NCBI RefSeq assembly: GCF_040436345.1
Contig: NC_133238.1
Location: 11,348,150-11,412,149, forward strand
Direction of reading: 5' to 3'
DNA: 64,000 nt
DNA from: Pagrus major
Taxonomy: Eukaryota; Chordata; Actinopteri; Spariformes; Sparidae
Shown here in pieces: positions 36,501 to 49,067 of this stretch. The notes beneath the pieces were generated by a model. That model was not told where the DNA came from and ran no database searches. It was given only the letters and a program-made list of their open reading frames with translations. The translations under genes and the position numbers were made by a program. Every line of letters begins with the position of its first letter. The stretch's first letter is position 1.

Positions 36501-38797
36501 TTATAAATCAACAAACATCAACAATCCAAATTCTACTGAAAATCTGAAACACATGATGTTGTGAAAGTGAAATTTTGGCAATAGTTGTAGCTGTAATAGG
36601 AGTGGAAGTGATTCACAGACTGGCAGGCAGACTCCTCGCTCCTGTGTGGGCAGGTCGCTGATAAAAACACAGCCCTGCAAGCCTGATTTTAGTTTCTAAC
36701 AAGCTTTTACTTTCTAGATCAAACCTTTCTTTCATTGGCATTTCCATGACTTCGTGTAACAGGTTCTACAACAAGATCATACTTTTTATTTATTTATTTG
36801 TGGCATCACTTTATTTCCCTGCATTTATGACCGTTTTATTTCCTGTTTGATTGTGAAGCATCTGCTTGTAAACTGAATAATTGATTACCTTCATGACATT
36901 TAATAATGTTAATTGAGATATCATTGCCAATTATGGTTTAAAGTTACACGTAATGAATTAATGATGCAGGTACTATAAAAAACAACAACACAGCAGTGTG
37001 TGTAACGGTCGCAAGTAACAGCTGCTCTGGCGTTGGCACCTGAACAGTGTGTTGTGTGTGTTGTTCTTCCCACTGATAGATCGAGCTGCAGAAGTATTAA
37101 TAAGCATATCTACGTACAGTTATGAGTGAAAATCAGGCTCCTTTTACGTTTTGCGCATGCAGAGCCAGATGTTTCTAGTAAAACGGTGATCCTGAAGATT
37201 ACTAACATCATTTGTCTCTGAGGTCCGGCTTACATGAAAATCTTTGATCGTCATCTACTGTAAAACAAGTTTTACGAGGAAAGATGATGGATCTTTCCAA
37301 ACAAAAGTTGTGTCCATATAAGCGAGCAGGATAAACAAAAGGATACGCAACTTGACATCTGTTGACCTTCCCTTAATTTTTCTTAGAGAGTTTGCTTTTG
37401 TTTGATGAATTCAAAGATGAATGTTTGTGAGAAAAAGTCGTCCGAATCATTCCCATGACAATGACGAGTCTGATGAGGTGTGTGAGCTTTTTATTAAAGG
37501 ATGTGTGCATGTGTCATTTTCTAAAGAAGTAATTGAATTTATCTTGAAGCCTGGTGATGTAAGAGTTGTTAACTTTTACTAGGGTTAAATCCCAAGATGG
37601 GTTTTGTAATGTCTGTTTAAAGTGCTTCCTTTAAAGGAAAAGAGAAAACCCAGAGTTGGTGAATGTAAGAATAGTGCTCCATGGCCTACTTATGGAGAGT
37701 ACTGGAAGGTTTGGAGGAATTGTCAGCTGCATTAGAGAATAATTGATTTATAGTGGGGGTATTAATATGTTCACATACATTATTTTATACATTTTTTCTA
37801 CATTCTGGCAACTGCCAAGACCTTTGATGCTGACCAGACATGGATCCCATGTGTTACCAACAGCTTTATACTATACTGAACAAGCATATGATTAAAAGAT
37901 ATCTATGTTGACTGTTTGTAGGTAACAGGAAATCAGGAACGGTCTCCCAAGTGTGACATTTTGTTGACTCACCCAACCACATTGGGTCTCTTCCTACTGT
38001 CGGCAGTAACATCGCCTGACTTCCTCCTTTGCTTTTGCTGCTGTCACTTGAACGTGATGTTTTTGGGCACGCCCAAACGACAGATTCTGTTGTTTTTCTG
38101 CGCAGGTCAGTCTCCTAAACTCATCAAAATACACATGAAACTTATACAAATCAAATTTTTATGCAGACACTCAGCAGTTCTTGGGTTGAACTGAAAAAGC
38201 AGAAAGCAACACAGTAGGTTCCAGTTATCTGTTGTTTATTGGAGCGTGTGTGGTAGTTTGAAAAATGTAAATTCCTCTTTTTACAGAACATAAAATCCTG
38301 CTGCGCAGTAAACACCAGTATACCACCAATGTCAACACTATTCCTCTTTATTACAAAGCCAATGAGAACACTGAACTTTCTGTTGATTATGTCATGCCAG
38401 TATGATCTCCTGCTAATGCCAAGGACAACGCAAAACAAGCATCTTTTAAGTTGTAGTTCTGTCTTGAAATAATGCTTCTAGGTCATCAGATTTAAAAGAT
38501 GTCTCCCTCGAACAGAGACAGACACGCGAAACCACAATTTTCTAAGTGGTTGAATTTGATTTATTTATGAGGGCTTTTTTCTAAATACCGTCTTCTATGA
38601 TTGCAATGCAGCATTACTGTAATGAACCTAATGCACACACACAAACACACACACACCCCTGTAGTCAGCATTTAATTACATCCGCTGCCATTAAGAGGTT
38701 TTTTCGCGGGATCAATATGGAAGAAATGTTGTGCAAAAGTGCATTTTCATATTGGTATGATTATTTAAAGCACAAAAAGAGTCAATACAGTTTGTTC

Positions 38798-38802
<5 letters not shown>

Positions 38803-38846
<44 letters not shown>
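38803..38846. repeat. (GT)n microsatellite
   Basis: About 22 uninterrupted GT units, preceded by GCGT. Confidence 0.95.
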
Positions 38847-38847
<1 letters not shown>

Positions 38848-39013
38848 GAGGTTGCACACGCTTTACATGGACTTTTCCTACAATATATGAAGCTACAGTA
38901 CAGAAAACATCCTCCTCTTTGTGCCTCTCTCTGTCTCCACATGTACAACCTGGTAAACATCCTCCTCTGCCTCCGTTCCTCAGGAATGTCCCACAGCTTT
39001 TATGTTCTTGATT

Positions 39014-39015
<2 letters not shown>

Positions 39016-39049
<34 letters not shown>
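39016..39049. repeat. (GT)n microsatellite
   Basis: About 17 GT units. A (CA)n run of about 11 units follows at 39170-39191 in the opposite sense. Confidence 0.95.
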
Positions 39050-39050
<1 letters not shown>

Positions 39051-39988
39051 AGCCATGATAAGCCCGGACAGCTCTCTCCTGTCAAAACAGTGTGTTTTGT
39101 GGTTAACTGGTGCGTTTGATGACGTCAGAGCTCTCATTTCTCTTTTGTGTCTACATTCCTATTCTACCTCACACACACACACACACACACAAATGTTGTA
39201 TTGACACTGCTGTGTTTCAGCATGTAATGTTGAGCGGTATACTGTCTGTGTAAGTCCTTAAACTGGGTATTTGCTGAGTATAATCAAATGCATCATGGGA
39301 GATTGCTGCAGAGGCAATTGTCACTATTGCATCTTTGCCTCAGACAGACAATTCATTCTGTTCTTAATCTGTGCTCTGCTGCCTCAGAGCGCCACTGCAG
39401 CCAGAGTTTTGAAGTTGATCCTGTAAGCACTGGCTTCATCTGGAGGAAATCCCAAAGCGTGCGCCCCCTCCGCACCACGTGCACGGCTGCTCCCCTTTGA
39501 CACCAGTAGTGATCACAGATGTGCTCCGAGGTCTTCAAGGGGAGTCTTCTACAGGTGGTCTTTATGTGATTAATAACGGTGTTGCTATTTTCTTCTGTTT
39601 CACATGTGTAACTACAGCATTTGTGCCGCCAAAATGTTGCTGACCTATGCTTAATATGGTGCCTGAGCGAAACGTGTGTAGACAGTCAGAGGATGAAGCC
39701 GCTGCTGCTCTGCCAAGACAAGAAGTATGATTCAGAGGACCCTGCATCTGCCAGATGGTGTGGTTTTCCACATGCAGGTTGGCAATTTGACCTGACACCA
39801 CCAGGACCTTTTCTCACATCCTCTGATGACTCACCGGGAGCTGGACTCCACCACGGAGGCAGCAGAATTTACAGCAGCCGGACAAAACCTTCATTTCACA
39901 TGTTTGAGGATTTTGGATAAAAAATTGAAAACCTATAGAAGCAACCTGTCCTTACAGCTGACTGATGACTAAACCATCGACAGGGAAA

Positions 39989-40025
39989 ACCCATTACATT
40001 GAGCTCACGGCTCAATGTAATGGGT
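39989..40025. repeat. Perfect 16-bp inverted repeat with 5-nt loop
   Basis: ACCCATTACATTGAGC at 39989-40004 and its exact reverse complement GCTCAATGTAATGGGT at 40010-40025, separated by TCACG. No poly-T follows, and it is not near a gene. Confidence 0.9.
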
Positions 40026-40554
40026 ATATTAATGTGTCACCAGAATGGTTCATTAGCCAGGGTGAGAGGTTAAGCTTCAAGCTGCGTGCATACAAAGCAC
40101 AAAATAGGTGATTTGTGTCATGTATGAGCTCATCTGCGACACAGGCTGAGGGCGCTGGGGTCGTTGGATCAATACAAGTGTTGCGTGGATGCAAATCCCT
40201 GCAAACTCTAACATCCCAGAGCTCTGCATACCGGCTGGCACTCGGTATTATTGTCAACTGCAGGCACTGTCTCCATGACTGGACTCTTTAATGTAAATGC
40301 GCATATGGCAGCAAATCATAGACGAGTCAGTGGGGCTTTGAATAGCTCCCGTGGCTGCACAGGTCACCTGCATGCATTAAACATGTGATTTATTTATGAA
40401 AGGGATGATGAATGGAGGTGTGTGGAGAGAAATGAAGAGATCAGCCATCAGCCGGTTTCTCTGTTCTGGTCAGTGTGTGATTCAGGAATGATGTTCAATA
40501 AGGATCTATAAGCTGGATGAATTATGTGTGCTTTGCTGTGTCCTTGAGAAAGGT

Positions 40555-40659
40555 TACACACACACACACACACACACACAAAGGGCAGAGGTGATGAAGT
40601 GTTCATAGTAAACTGGACCAGATAAATCACCTGAATGTGGCAGTTGTGTGATGATTTCA

Positions 40660-40691
<32 letters not shown>

Positions 40692-40809
40692 AGTTTGGTT
40701 TGAAGCACTGTTTGAGTTATTGTTTTTTTTTTAACTTGGTTTGATATATAGATGCTGCAAATGGTGTGTATAACCAACACACACACACACACACACAAAA
40801 CACACACAC
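40555..40809. repeat. Cluster of three (CA)n microsatellites
   Basis: CA runs at 40555-40581, 40661-40689 and 40777-40809 (the last interrupted by AAAA) lie within 255 bp, separated by about 80-90 bp of unrelated unique sequence. Confidence 0.9.
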
Positions 40810-43800
40810 GGCTGTGTTGTGATAAATGGGACTGCCATACTCCCACTGGCCTGTAAATCAATGACATCATAATTGTTTGTTCTCTGCTCTTGTTTCGTGG
40901 TCGTACCAGTCGTGTCACTTTCTCTCGCTGGAGAAAAAGAAGTACACGGACTGTCCTTTAATGAACCATCGCTTGAAAAATATTTCACAAGGAACACAAA
41001 GTAAAGAAAAGATTTACGAGGCACTTAACCTGTGGTAGAAGTGGTACGATCATCAGCTAGTGAATTGTGTAATGGCGCACGTGATCATGTGGAATTAGTA
41101 GCAGCTTGAATGGGAAGGTGTGCACTTGTTCTCTTTCTACTGGTTGGGACCTGTTTGAATGATTGTGTGACACTGTAGCTGTGACCCACTTCCATACAAC
41201 ATACCAATTATGCAATATGTATTATTATACAAATCATTCAAGTACATTGTTTGTTTGCAGTTAGTATAGAGGACATCAGCATATTCACTATTTTATACTA
41301 ACAGGAAAGGTGTGCTGTTAATCAAACTGCCAATTTAAAGCGGACGCAGGCAACTTTTCAAACCTCCCCCCCAGTAAGAGGAATCCAACCGTAAGAATCT
41401 CGACTTGACCTAGAAACCCTGATCTCAGCGCCATGAACAGGCAGAGTAAAACACCTAGTTGTAATAAGTAGTTAGGTCTTATTACTCACTGATCTAGTAG
41501 AAAGAAAGCCGGTTTTTCAGCTATCTCAAGTCAAGTAAGAGGAAACACATATTGGGGGGGTGTTGACTGATTTAGACTCAACACCAGCGTTTTCCATTGA
41601 GTGAAGGCCCTTCCTTTCATTCTTGTTTTACCTCGGTTTCATCACTCTCCCTCTTCGCCTCCTTTCTTTTTCTTTTGCAGTGTAGAGTTTCTGCCGTTCT
41701 TTCACTGTAACCTGGGGACAGCGACAAGGTAAAGCAATGCCTCTTCCTGTTTTGGTTGGGCAATGACAGCAACGCTTCCTTTTCGCAGTAATCAGACCTT
41801 TGTTTTCCACGAAAAAATCTGGCACGATGGCCGATGGTGTCATTTGTCTACAGCCGCTACACTGTTGAATCAGCGCTTACTTCAGAATGATGAGCTGTCT
41901 ATTACTAGTTTAACCTCACAGAAAAACAAAGGATGATTTTTCCAAATATTTCATACCACATCTGTTTCTTTGTGAAGTTGCATGGCCGTCTTACACTGTT
42001 TATTAAAACTTCTGCTTATCTGTGAGAAGCTCCTCCACTGTTGGAGTATTCTTGTTCTTAATCTTTAATGTCTTTTTTTGCATTGTAAGCACGTCTTTAA
42101 ACATTCAAAACTGCTTAGAATTAGAGGCCATTATGAATGTGGGACTTTCAGACGGAGCAGAAAACAGGTCAAAGCGAGACCACAAGTAAGGGTTGGGGTT
42201 AGACATGTAGCCGTGATGGTCATGTAAAGGGGCTTCTATGTCAACGAGGGTCCTCACGAGCATAGATAGAAAAATGTGTGTTTAATTGTGGATGATAAAG
42301 AACAATACACATGCACTAACAATAACAACAGGAAATTAAAGGTTTTTTCCATCATAGGGTGTAGTCATGCTGAGTGCAAAGTGCAGGCAGGTCGCGCTTG
42401 CACAACGCACATTTATTCCATTGCAGTGCCGTGGTGTTGTCTAGTTTGACCACACTGATCATGTGTGGGTGGTTACGAGCCGCTCATGTCATGGGGAGCA
42501 AAACATTTCCCGTAGTCACGGAGCTCTCGGTACTTGATGTTGTTTTGTTGATCAGTTTTGTGATAGCGGTGCATGGACGTTGCGACTCTAAACCGTAGAA
42601 CCGCCTTGCGATGTTCTGCAGCCCGCGAATTCACGCGTGGCTTTTCACACCATAAACCACAGCTCTGCTTACATGTAAATATCTTTGTTGCCTCACTTCC
42701 TCTTCAGTGATCTGCTCTACTCTCTGTGTGGTTCTTATTCTTTGATCCTTATTGAATCTCTTGATCGGTTCAATCAACAGCTGAGTCTCAAGCCAACCGA
42801 GTGATAACAGGCTGCCAGTGTGTGTGTGACAAAAAGCAAGAAATGACTCATCACTTTCAGTAAACACATCAAAATTGGGTGTGTTGGTAGGTACAGCGTA
42901 GCTTGTCAACAGTGTGGTTGCACAGGACTATCTAGGAATTAGGGCTGGTTACTTTCCTGTGAAATTACTGTTCGCTAGAAGAACATCAGTGAGCTGTTTG
43001 GAGCGTCAGTTTCCTGAACCGCAGATTCCTGCTATAATTCACCGGGAGTCACAGAGGTTATCAAGGGAGTATAGACATGGCAGAAATGGACAGATACGGA
43101 GAGGTATATCAATATTTATGGATGACCAGGGGTCAGAGGGAAAGGAAGTTTGACATGGAAAGTGATCAAGGGAAGGTAGAGTTAGATTATGTATGAGGGG
43201 GAGAGCAGAGGGAAGGGAGTGGATAAACAGAGATAAATGGAGATATGTCAATGTTTATGAATAGTTTCAGGGTTAAAAATAATGTTTTTGTTCCGGCGTA
43301 CGTACAGCTTTAGCTTGAGCTCTTCCATCTTCAATCCTTTATTTGGAGCAGCAGTTTTATGTTACTGTCCCTGCAGGACCACCTATAGTTTTATCAATTT
43401 AAACAGTCCCAAGCAAAATCATGCACACTTTACCTCAGCGTACAGCCAACTGAAACACACTGACTGATTTATTAAAGAAATGTTGACTTGTACTCAAGAA
43501 TCAGTCTAAGAATATTACTTGTTAATGATTGATGATCATTTTTGTAATACTCGCCATGTTTATGGTCGGCTCTACAATCCTGAGTTGATCTTATTTTGAA
43601 TGCACTTGATATCACCAACACTGGTTTAATATTCAAAGTATTAAAAGGGAAAGAAACGTTTCCCTTGTTAGAAAAGATTACATAAAGGTGACCTTTACAT
43701 ATTGTATTGTCAAACAAAGCCTTACCCTTGAATTGATCAGCTGCTTGGTTTCCTGAGCCAGTTAGCAGTTTGAGCCACTGGCACATAATCTTTTGACTTA

Positions 43801-44145
43801 TACATTTGGAAGAGCATAACAGCCACATAATTCATGTTTGTTTAACAGAATCTCAATTATTTTGGCCTACTGTTTTGTCTCTTATGTTCATTTTATTAGA
43901 AGAACAAAATGGAGTCCAGTCTCCGCTTTTCGGGGGAAATTTCATGAAGCTGACATCACTAATTGTAATGACTGAGGTAATTTTTTTTATGGGTTTTACG
44001 GTGGATTTTCCCTGTCGACTGGAACCTTAAAGGACTCATCAGCCTTCACTTTACTGATTCTCAGGAAGCCACCACAAGAGTACTTTCTGTTCCGCAGCAT
44101 CATCTCATAAGAACAAGATGACGCAGTGCCTCACTCACCTTTTTT

Positions 44146-44280
44146 AAACTGCTTTGAACGTCTCTCTTTTTTATGTTTTTAGTGTGTTGTTTTTATTATT
44201 CTGCTTTTTAACCTGTAAAGTGTCTTTGTGTACCCTGAAAAGCGCTATATAAAATAAATGTATTGTTATTATTATTATTA
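44146..44280 (+). mobile_element. 3' tail of a LINE/SINE-type retroelement
   Basis: The sequence TGTAAAGTGTCTTTGTGTAC, followed by CTGAAAAGCGCTATATAAA and a TTATTATTATTA short-repeat tail, is characteristic of 3' ends of L2/CR1-type LINEs and the SINEs that borrow them. Upstream similarity fades within about 100 bp, as expected for a 5'-truncated insertion. It encodes no protein. Confidence 0.65.
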
Positions 44281-47200
44281 TACGACGGACAGCAAGCTCA
44301 AGTAAGCTGCAGAATCGATGAAGGTGTTCCCTCCAAAATAAGATTTCAAAAGACTAAAGTCAGTGTTAGGAAATACATTTCAAGATAGGAAGCTTATTAT
44401 TAGCTTTTGTGTGTGTGTGTGCGGTTGACACCAAAGTGAATATATTCAAATATCTTCAACTCCATCGCTTGCTGACACATGATGCCAGGAAATAGCTACC
44501 TCTCACAATTGACAGGCAAAATATAAAATACCACAGCATTTTCATATTATGGAGGAGTTGAAAAACCAGTCTGCACTGGTTCTCATACAAAATGCTCCAG
44601 TCGTGAAGGCGCTAAAGCATTATATTAAGCACCTAAATACATGTATATATACCTTTGTACTTGTGGGAAAACATGAAAGGAGAGAATATAAAATTGCATT
44701 ACACATAACTGAGAGAACTTGGATATAAGAGCTAAAAGTCAGATTGTCAGGATCTCTGTGGCTGCACTTATCTTCATTCTTTTGGTGGTGTGGTTTGGAA
44801 AGGAGACGTGACTCGCAATCAATAACATCCATTCAGCCACGAGAAAAACCAACAGGAAGACCACGGTAGCATCCGCCTGCCATCAGTCCCTTAAGAACAC
44901 AAACACTCTCTGTCTGCAGACTGTAGATCCTGTTATTTATTGCAGAAAGCTACTGGGAAGATACAACTATGTTGCTAGCTCTGCCTGTTTGCCAGCATTA
45001 TTCATACATCACTTTCTTAGTGCAGGTCGTGACAAGGCTCACTGTTGGCTCACGTACAGAACTAACACACTTCCACAAACACACGCCCATGTACCGTGCA
45101 CCCAGTGGGAGACACACCTCATAACATATTGTTGGTTTTGTTTACTTAAGCACAGAATGTCACGCGGATTGTTGGTTGTAGATGAACAAAAAGACAATAA
45201 GAAGGAAGAGGAAGAGCAAAGGAGTTTCCTAGAGCTCAGAGTTTGCTTATTCAGAGGAAGAAGCTGACTTTACTCCAACTCATTGATATTCAGAAAGATA
45301 TGGTGAAAGGTTAACTGACATTTCGCAATAAATAGCTGACTCAGGAGGATCACCTGCAGCTGATGTTGTAATAATTGAAGTTTTATCATAACCTCAGGAG
45401 ATGGGCTTTTCAAACTGACCTTGTTCTTGTACCAATGGCATACAATGCAGTGAGAAATACAAGAAATACAAGGATTCAGACGAAGATTTAGGATAGAAAT
45501 TTGTTTGGCAGGACAGAAATCAGTGCTGTGACAGTGGTGCAGACAGACACAAATGGAATATTTCTTGCTGTCAGTATCATATAAACCTTAAAAAATTGTA
45601 ATTGATGGCGAGCAAAAAAATGTAGCAAGGGAAAACAGAAAATGTCGTGTCGGTATGACTGAAAATAGATAAAAGCGCACCAAGATCAACTAATAATGTT
45701 TTTGATATGTGACAGTATTATTTAGTCTGTTATATTTTTGACTTGTCTGATAACCTTTTACTGTTCGTGTGCTCCATAGAAACATATGCATATGTACTAG
45801 ACGTGACAAAAGGTTATGCTGAATAGGAGGACATTTACATGTAAGATCAATACATTTTAGCTTGGCATTTCAGTCACTCATATTTGCGTGTGCCAAACTG
45901 AAACAAAGGCTTGTGAGTGTTTTGTCCCGGTCCCCAGTCTAAAGGGCCTTTGACATTTCAGCTAGTTGGAATAAACTCCCTGACAGACCTGTTGAGTCTG
46001 AAGAGCGCGGCTCTCAGACAGTTACAACAGGGGAGGGGAGGACAGTTACAACGTTAGAGTGAAACTGGATGTGTTCAGACCTGAACCGGAGGAAGAGGGT
46101 TTTTTTCTTACACAACTCTGAAACAGTGTTATTTATGTAATTCACAGGAAGTGTTTCGGAAATCAGATTCTCAGGCATTAATGTGTCAAGTCAAGTACAA
46201 GCTGCTTCTTGCAGTTTTTTTGTACTACATTTCCCAGAAATCAGCTGTCAGAAAACAATAGTAGTACTTTAGTTTTACTTATGTTTTCCAAACAAACGCG
46301 AGACATACTGTATATGTGCATTACTTATGCCGGACATATAGTGTTTGGATAAGAAAACAAAGATTATATACGAGTTACAATCCTTAAGATTTCAGTCTTG
46401 GTTGTTTTGGCGCCACCTGTGGTTAGTGGTGGTAACAGCAAGTGCAGTTTAATCCGACAGCAAACGCTCTTCTTAAAGCCGCCATGTGTTTAGCCAGTTG
46501 AACGATTTCAATGTGAAGCTGTAAAACTGCTGTCTTAGCATTAGCAGTAAGTTAATACAGCTTTAATAGGGCTGTAGAGTAAACAGGAAACAGTGAGGCT
46601 GATATCAGTGAGATCAAATTAAGACCAATAACTCTGCATTACACTGATGCCTCGTTTCCTGTTGAATCCAGTGTGGAAATGGCGGACTCCGCCACTTACA
46701 GTGACAAATACTTCTATAGAGAAATACTTACAGGATGTAAATCCACTCAAAGGATATTGGCTGACCATAAAACATATCAAAAAAGGTGATTGATTACATG
46801 AAAATGTAAAGGTTTCTAACTTTAAACTGAATATACTGTGTAAAGTTTGTGATACATGTTGTCTGATGAGGATTTAATTTGATATTCAACTGTGATGGGA
46901 TCTCAACTCAATGGTTTTATTGACCTGTATGCAAAATACAGCAGAGTTTTGAAGTCTAGGATCACATTTCTGCTCTTTCCTGTGGTTCAATACTGTCAGC
47001 ATGAGTGATATATTGCTTTAGCTGCAAAAAAAATGAATGAGAAACGGCGGGACAAACACACACATGCACATTTGACTTCTCCCCTAGAAGAGACATGTCT
47101 AGATCACTGACTTCTCACCCCCTCAACTCTCACACAAACACACAAATACAACACACCTTTTACCGAGTCAACTTTGGACACTTGCTATTGTCTCTGCCAG

Positions 47201-48809
47201 TGTCTCTGTGTTCATAACATCACATGTCTGTGTTGTTCATGTTCAGAAACTACTGTTTTTGTACTTTCCTCTGTGAACAGATGTATCCTGCGGGGATACG
47301 CTCACCCATCTCTGTGGTGCCTAAAAGAACAGATAGCAATTGCAGCTGCAAACCACACTGCTGCCACTCAAACTCATTTGCTGAATATGACATATCAGTG
47401 GTTACATATTTTTAGCATTAATAGTATAAATAACTGCCAGGAACATGTCAAACTAATTAGTGTTAATCTTGTCCAAAGATAAACACATGATATCCAGGTT
47501 TCTTAACAAAGTCAAGAGCTTCTGTCTGATATGTTTATCAGTATTGATACCACAGCTGTTTGTGGACAGTTTTAGCCAATATTTGCACTCCACTGAAGTT
47601 TAAACATAGAAAAAGTCCAATGTAAAAATACCAAATATACATTTTTTCCCTTTTCGACCAATAATAATTATGTGTTCATTCCCAGTGAAAGATCTTTTTG
47701 GCCGATCATTCCTCTGGCAACTGGACGAGGTCGTTCCACAATCTCTGCTTGACCAGAAATGACTCCTGTCCATGTTCCCCTCAATAGTCCTCTTTGCTGT
47801 AAATGCACTACTCACCTCTGAATAACATCACTGTGAGGAGCATCCTGAAAACCCCGCTCTTGAATGGTTTTAAGGAGCTTGAATCTTGACGCATGGAGTT
47901 TTAAAAGATGTTGAAAAACTCTATCAAAAGTTACTTATAGACACTAATTAAACACTCTTTTAAACAATTCTTAAAACTGGAAGTGTGATCGAAATCGGAT
48001 GTAGTCAAATTAAGACAGTGTCTTTGCTCTTGCTAACCAATTTCACTTAAACTACAGATAATGCTGAACACACTGAATATACTATTGGCTGCTAAACTTG
48101 TTTGCCGGCATTGCCAGGAGAAGAACATAGTGGAGGTGTCTGTGTGTGTGCCAGAAATGATTCACACATACTTGCTCTACCTTTTGAAGAAAGAAACTGA
48201 GAGCAAAACATTTCTGAAGAACTTGGGTTGAGGTTTGTTCAGGAAGCGAGTGTGAAGAGAAGCGTGTTGTGGCTTTGGTTTGCCCCCAAACAGCCAACGT
48301 ACCTACTGCACAGACATCAGGGATGTGCAAGCTAGCAATTAATGCACCAACCTCGTGTGTGGGGTCATGTCTGTGTTTGTATTCGGTTCAGCCTCTGACC
48401 AAACTCAGAACTTTGCAGAATCTCTGGTTCTCTCTCTTTTTCCCCTCCAATCTTTCTCCTTATTCTTCTCGTCTTGGTACATTTATGAAGCAGATACAAT
48501 GACATCCGAAGTTTCACTGCTGTCGTCTGAACATTTCCAGTTTCTTTGTTTTTGAACCATAAAGTGTGTTGTTCTTACGGTCTTTCTCAGAGTCCCGGTG
48601 CACAGTAGTAAAAATGGTGCCTCACTTGCTTGTGAAGGAAACCGTTTTCACACAGATGTTCTGATGTTGTCATTGTAATCCTGCTTTTACTGCTGTGTGA
48701 GTTGTGGAAAGCCTGTGTTGTTATATTTAACTATACCCGGTGTCCAGAGACTGTTTGTCACTGCAGTGTGTAATAGTGGACATTTAAGAGTTAGGCAACA
48801 CTGCTTCTG

Positions 48810-48840
48810 TTTCCCCTGTACTGTATGACCACAGGGGAAA
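48810..48840. repeat. Perfect 10-bp inverted repeat with 11-nt loop
   Basis: TTTCCCCTGT at 48810-48819 and ACAGGGGAAA at 48831-48840. It may be chance at this arm length. Confidence 0.6.
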
Positions 48841-49033
48841 TCCCTCCCCACTTCATGCATCCTTTCTCACTGTGTCTTTACTCTCCGGCTCACTCTCATT
48901 CTGTCTGACTTTGTCAGTGTTTCGACCTGTAAATGAGCCGTGGGATGTGTATCGATGTGAAAGTGGAGGAGAGCTGTTGCGGTTTGCAGGGGAAGCGGTT
49001 TCATGACTGAAGAAACGAGACATCTGTCTAGAG

Positions 49034-49067
49034 ACTGGCATGTCTCTGGAATCAGAGACATGCCAGT
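49034..49067. repeat. Perfect 15-bp inverted repeat with 4-nt loop
   Basis: ACTGGCATGTCTCTG at 49034-49048 and CAGAGACATGCCAGT at 49053-49067, separated by GAAT. Flanking bases allow up to three further pairs in RNA (G-U, A-U, G-U). Confidence 0.9.

Larger units (their letters stand above)
33537..44145. other. Gene-poor interval, middle part, microsatellite-rich
   Basis: No supported gene. The main contents are dinucleotide arrays at 33654-33669, 38803-38846, 39016-39049, 39170-39191, 40555-40581, 40661-40689 and 40777-40809, and a perfect hairpin at 39989-40025. The ORFs that span the arrays are Val-Cys or Thr-His repeats created by the microsatellites. Confidence 0.5.

Noticed and set aside
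40448..40918. 156-codon minus-strand ORF
   Set aside because: Runs through three CA microsatellites; the Val-Cys blocks are repeat-derived.
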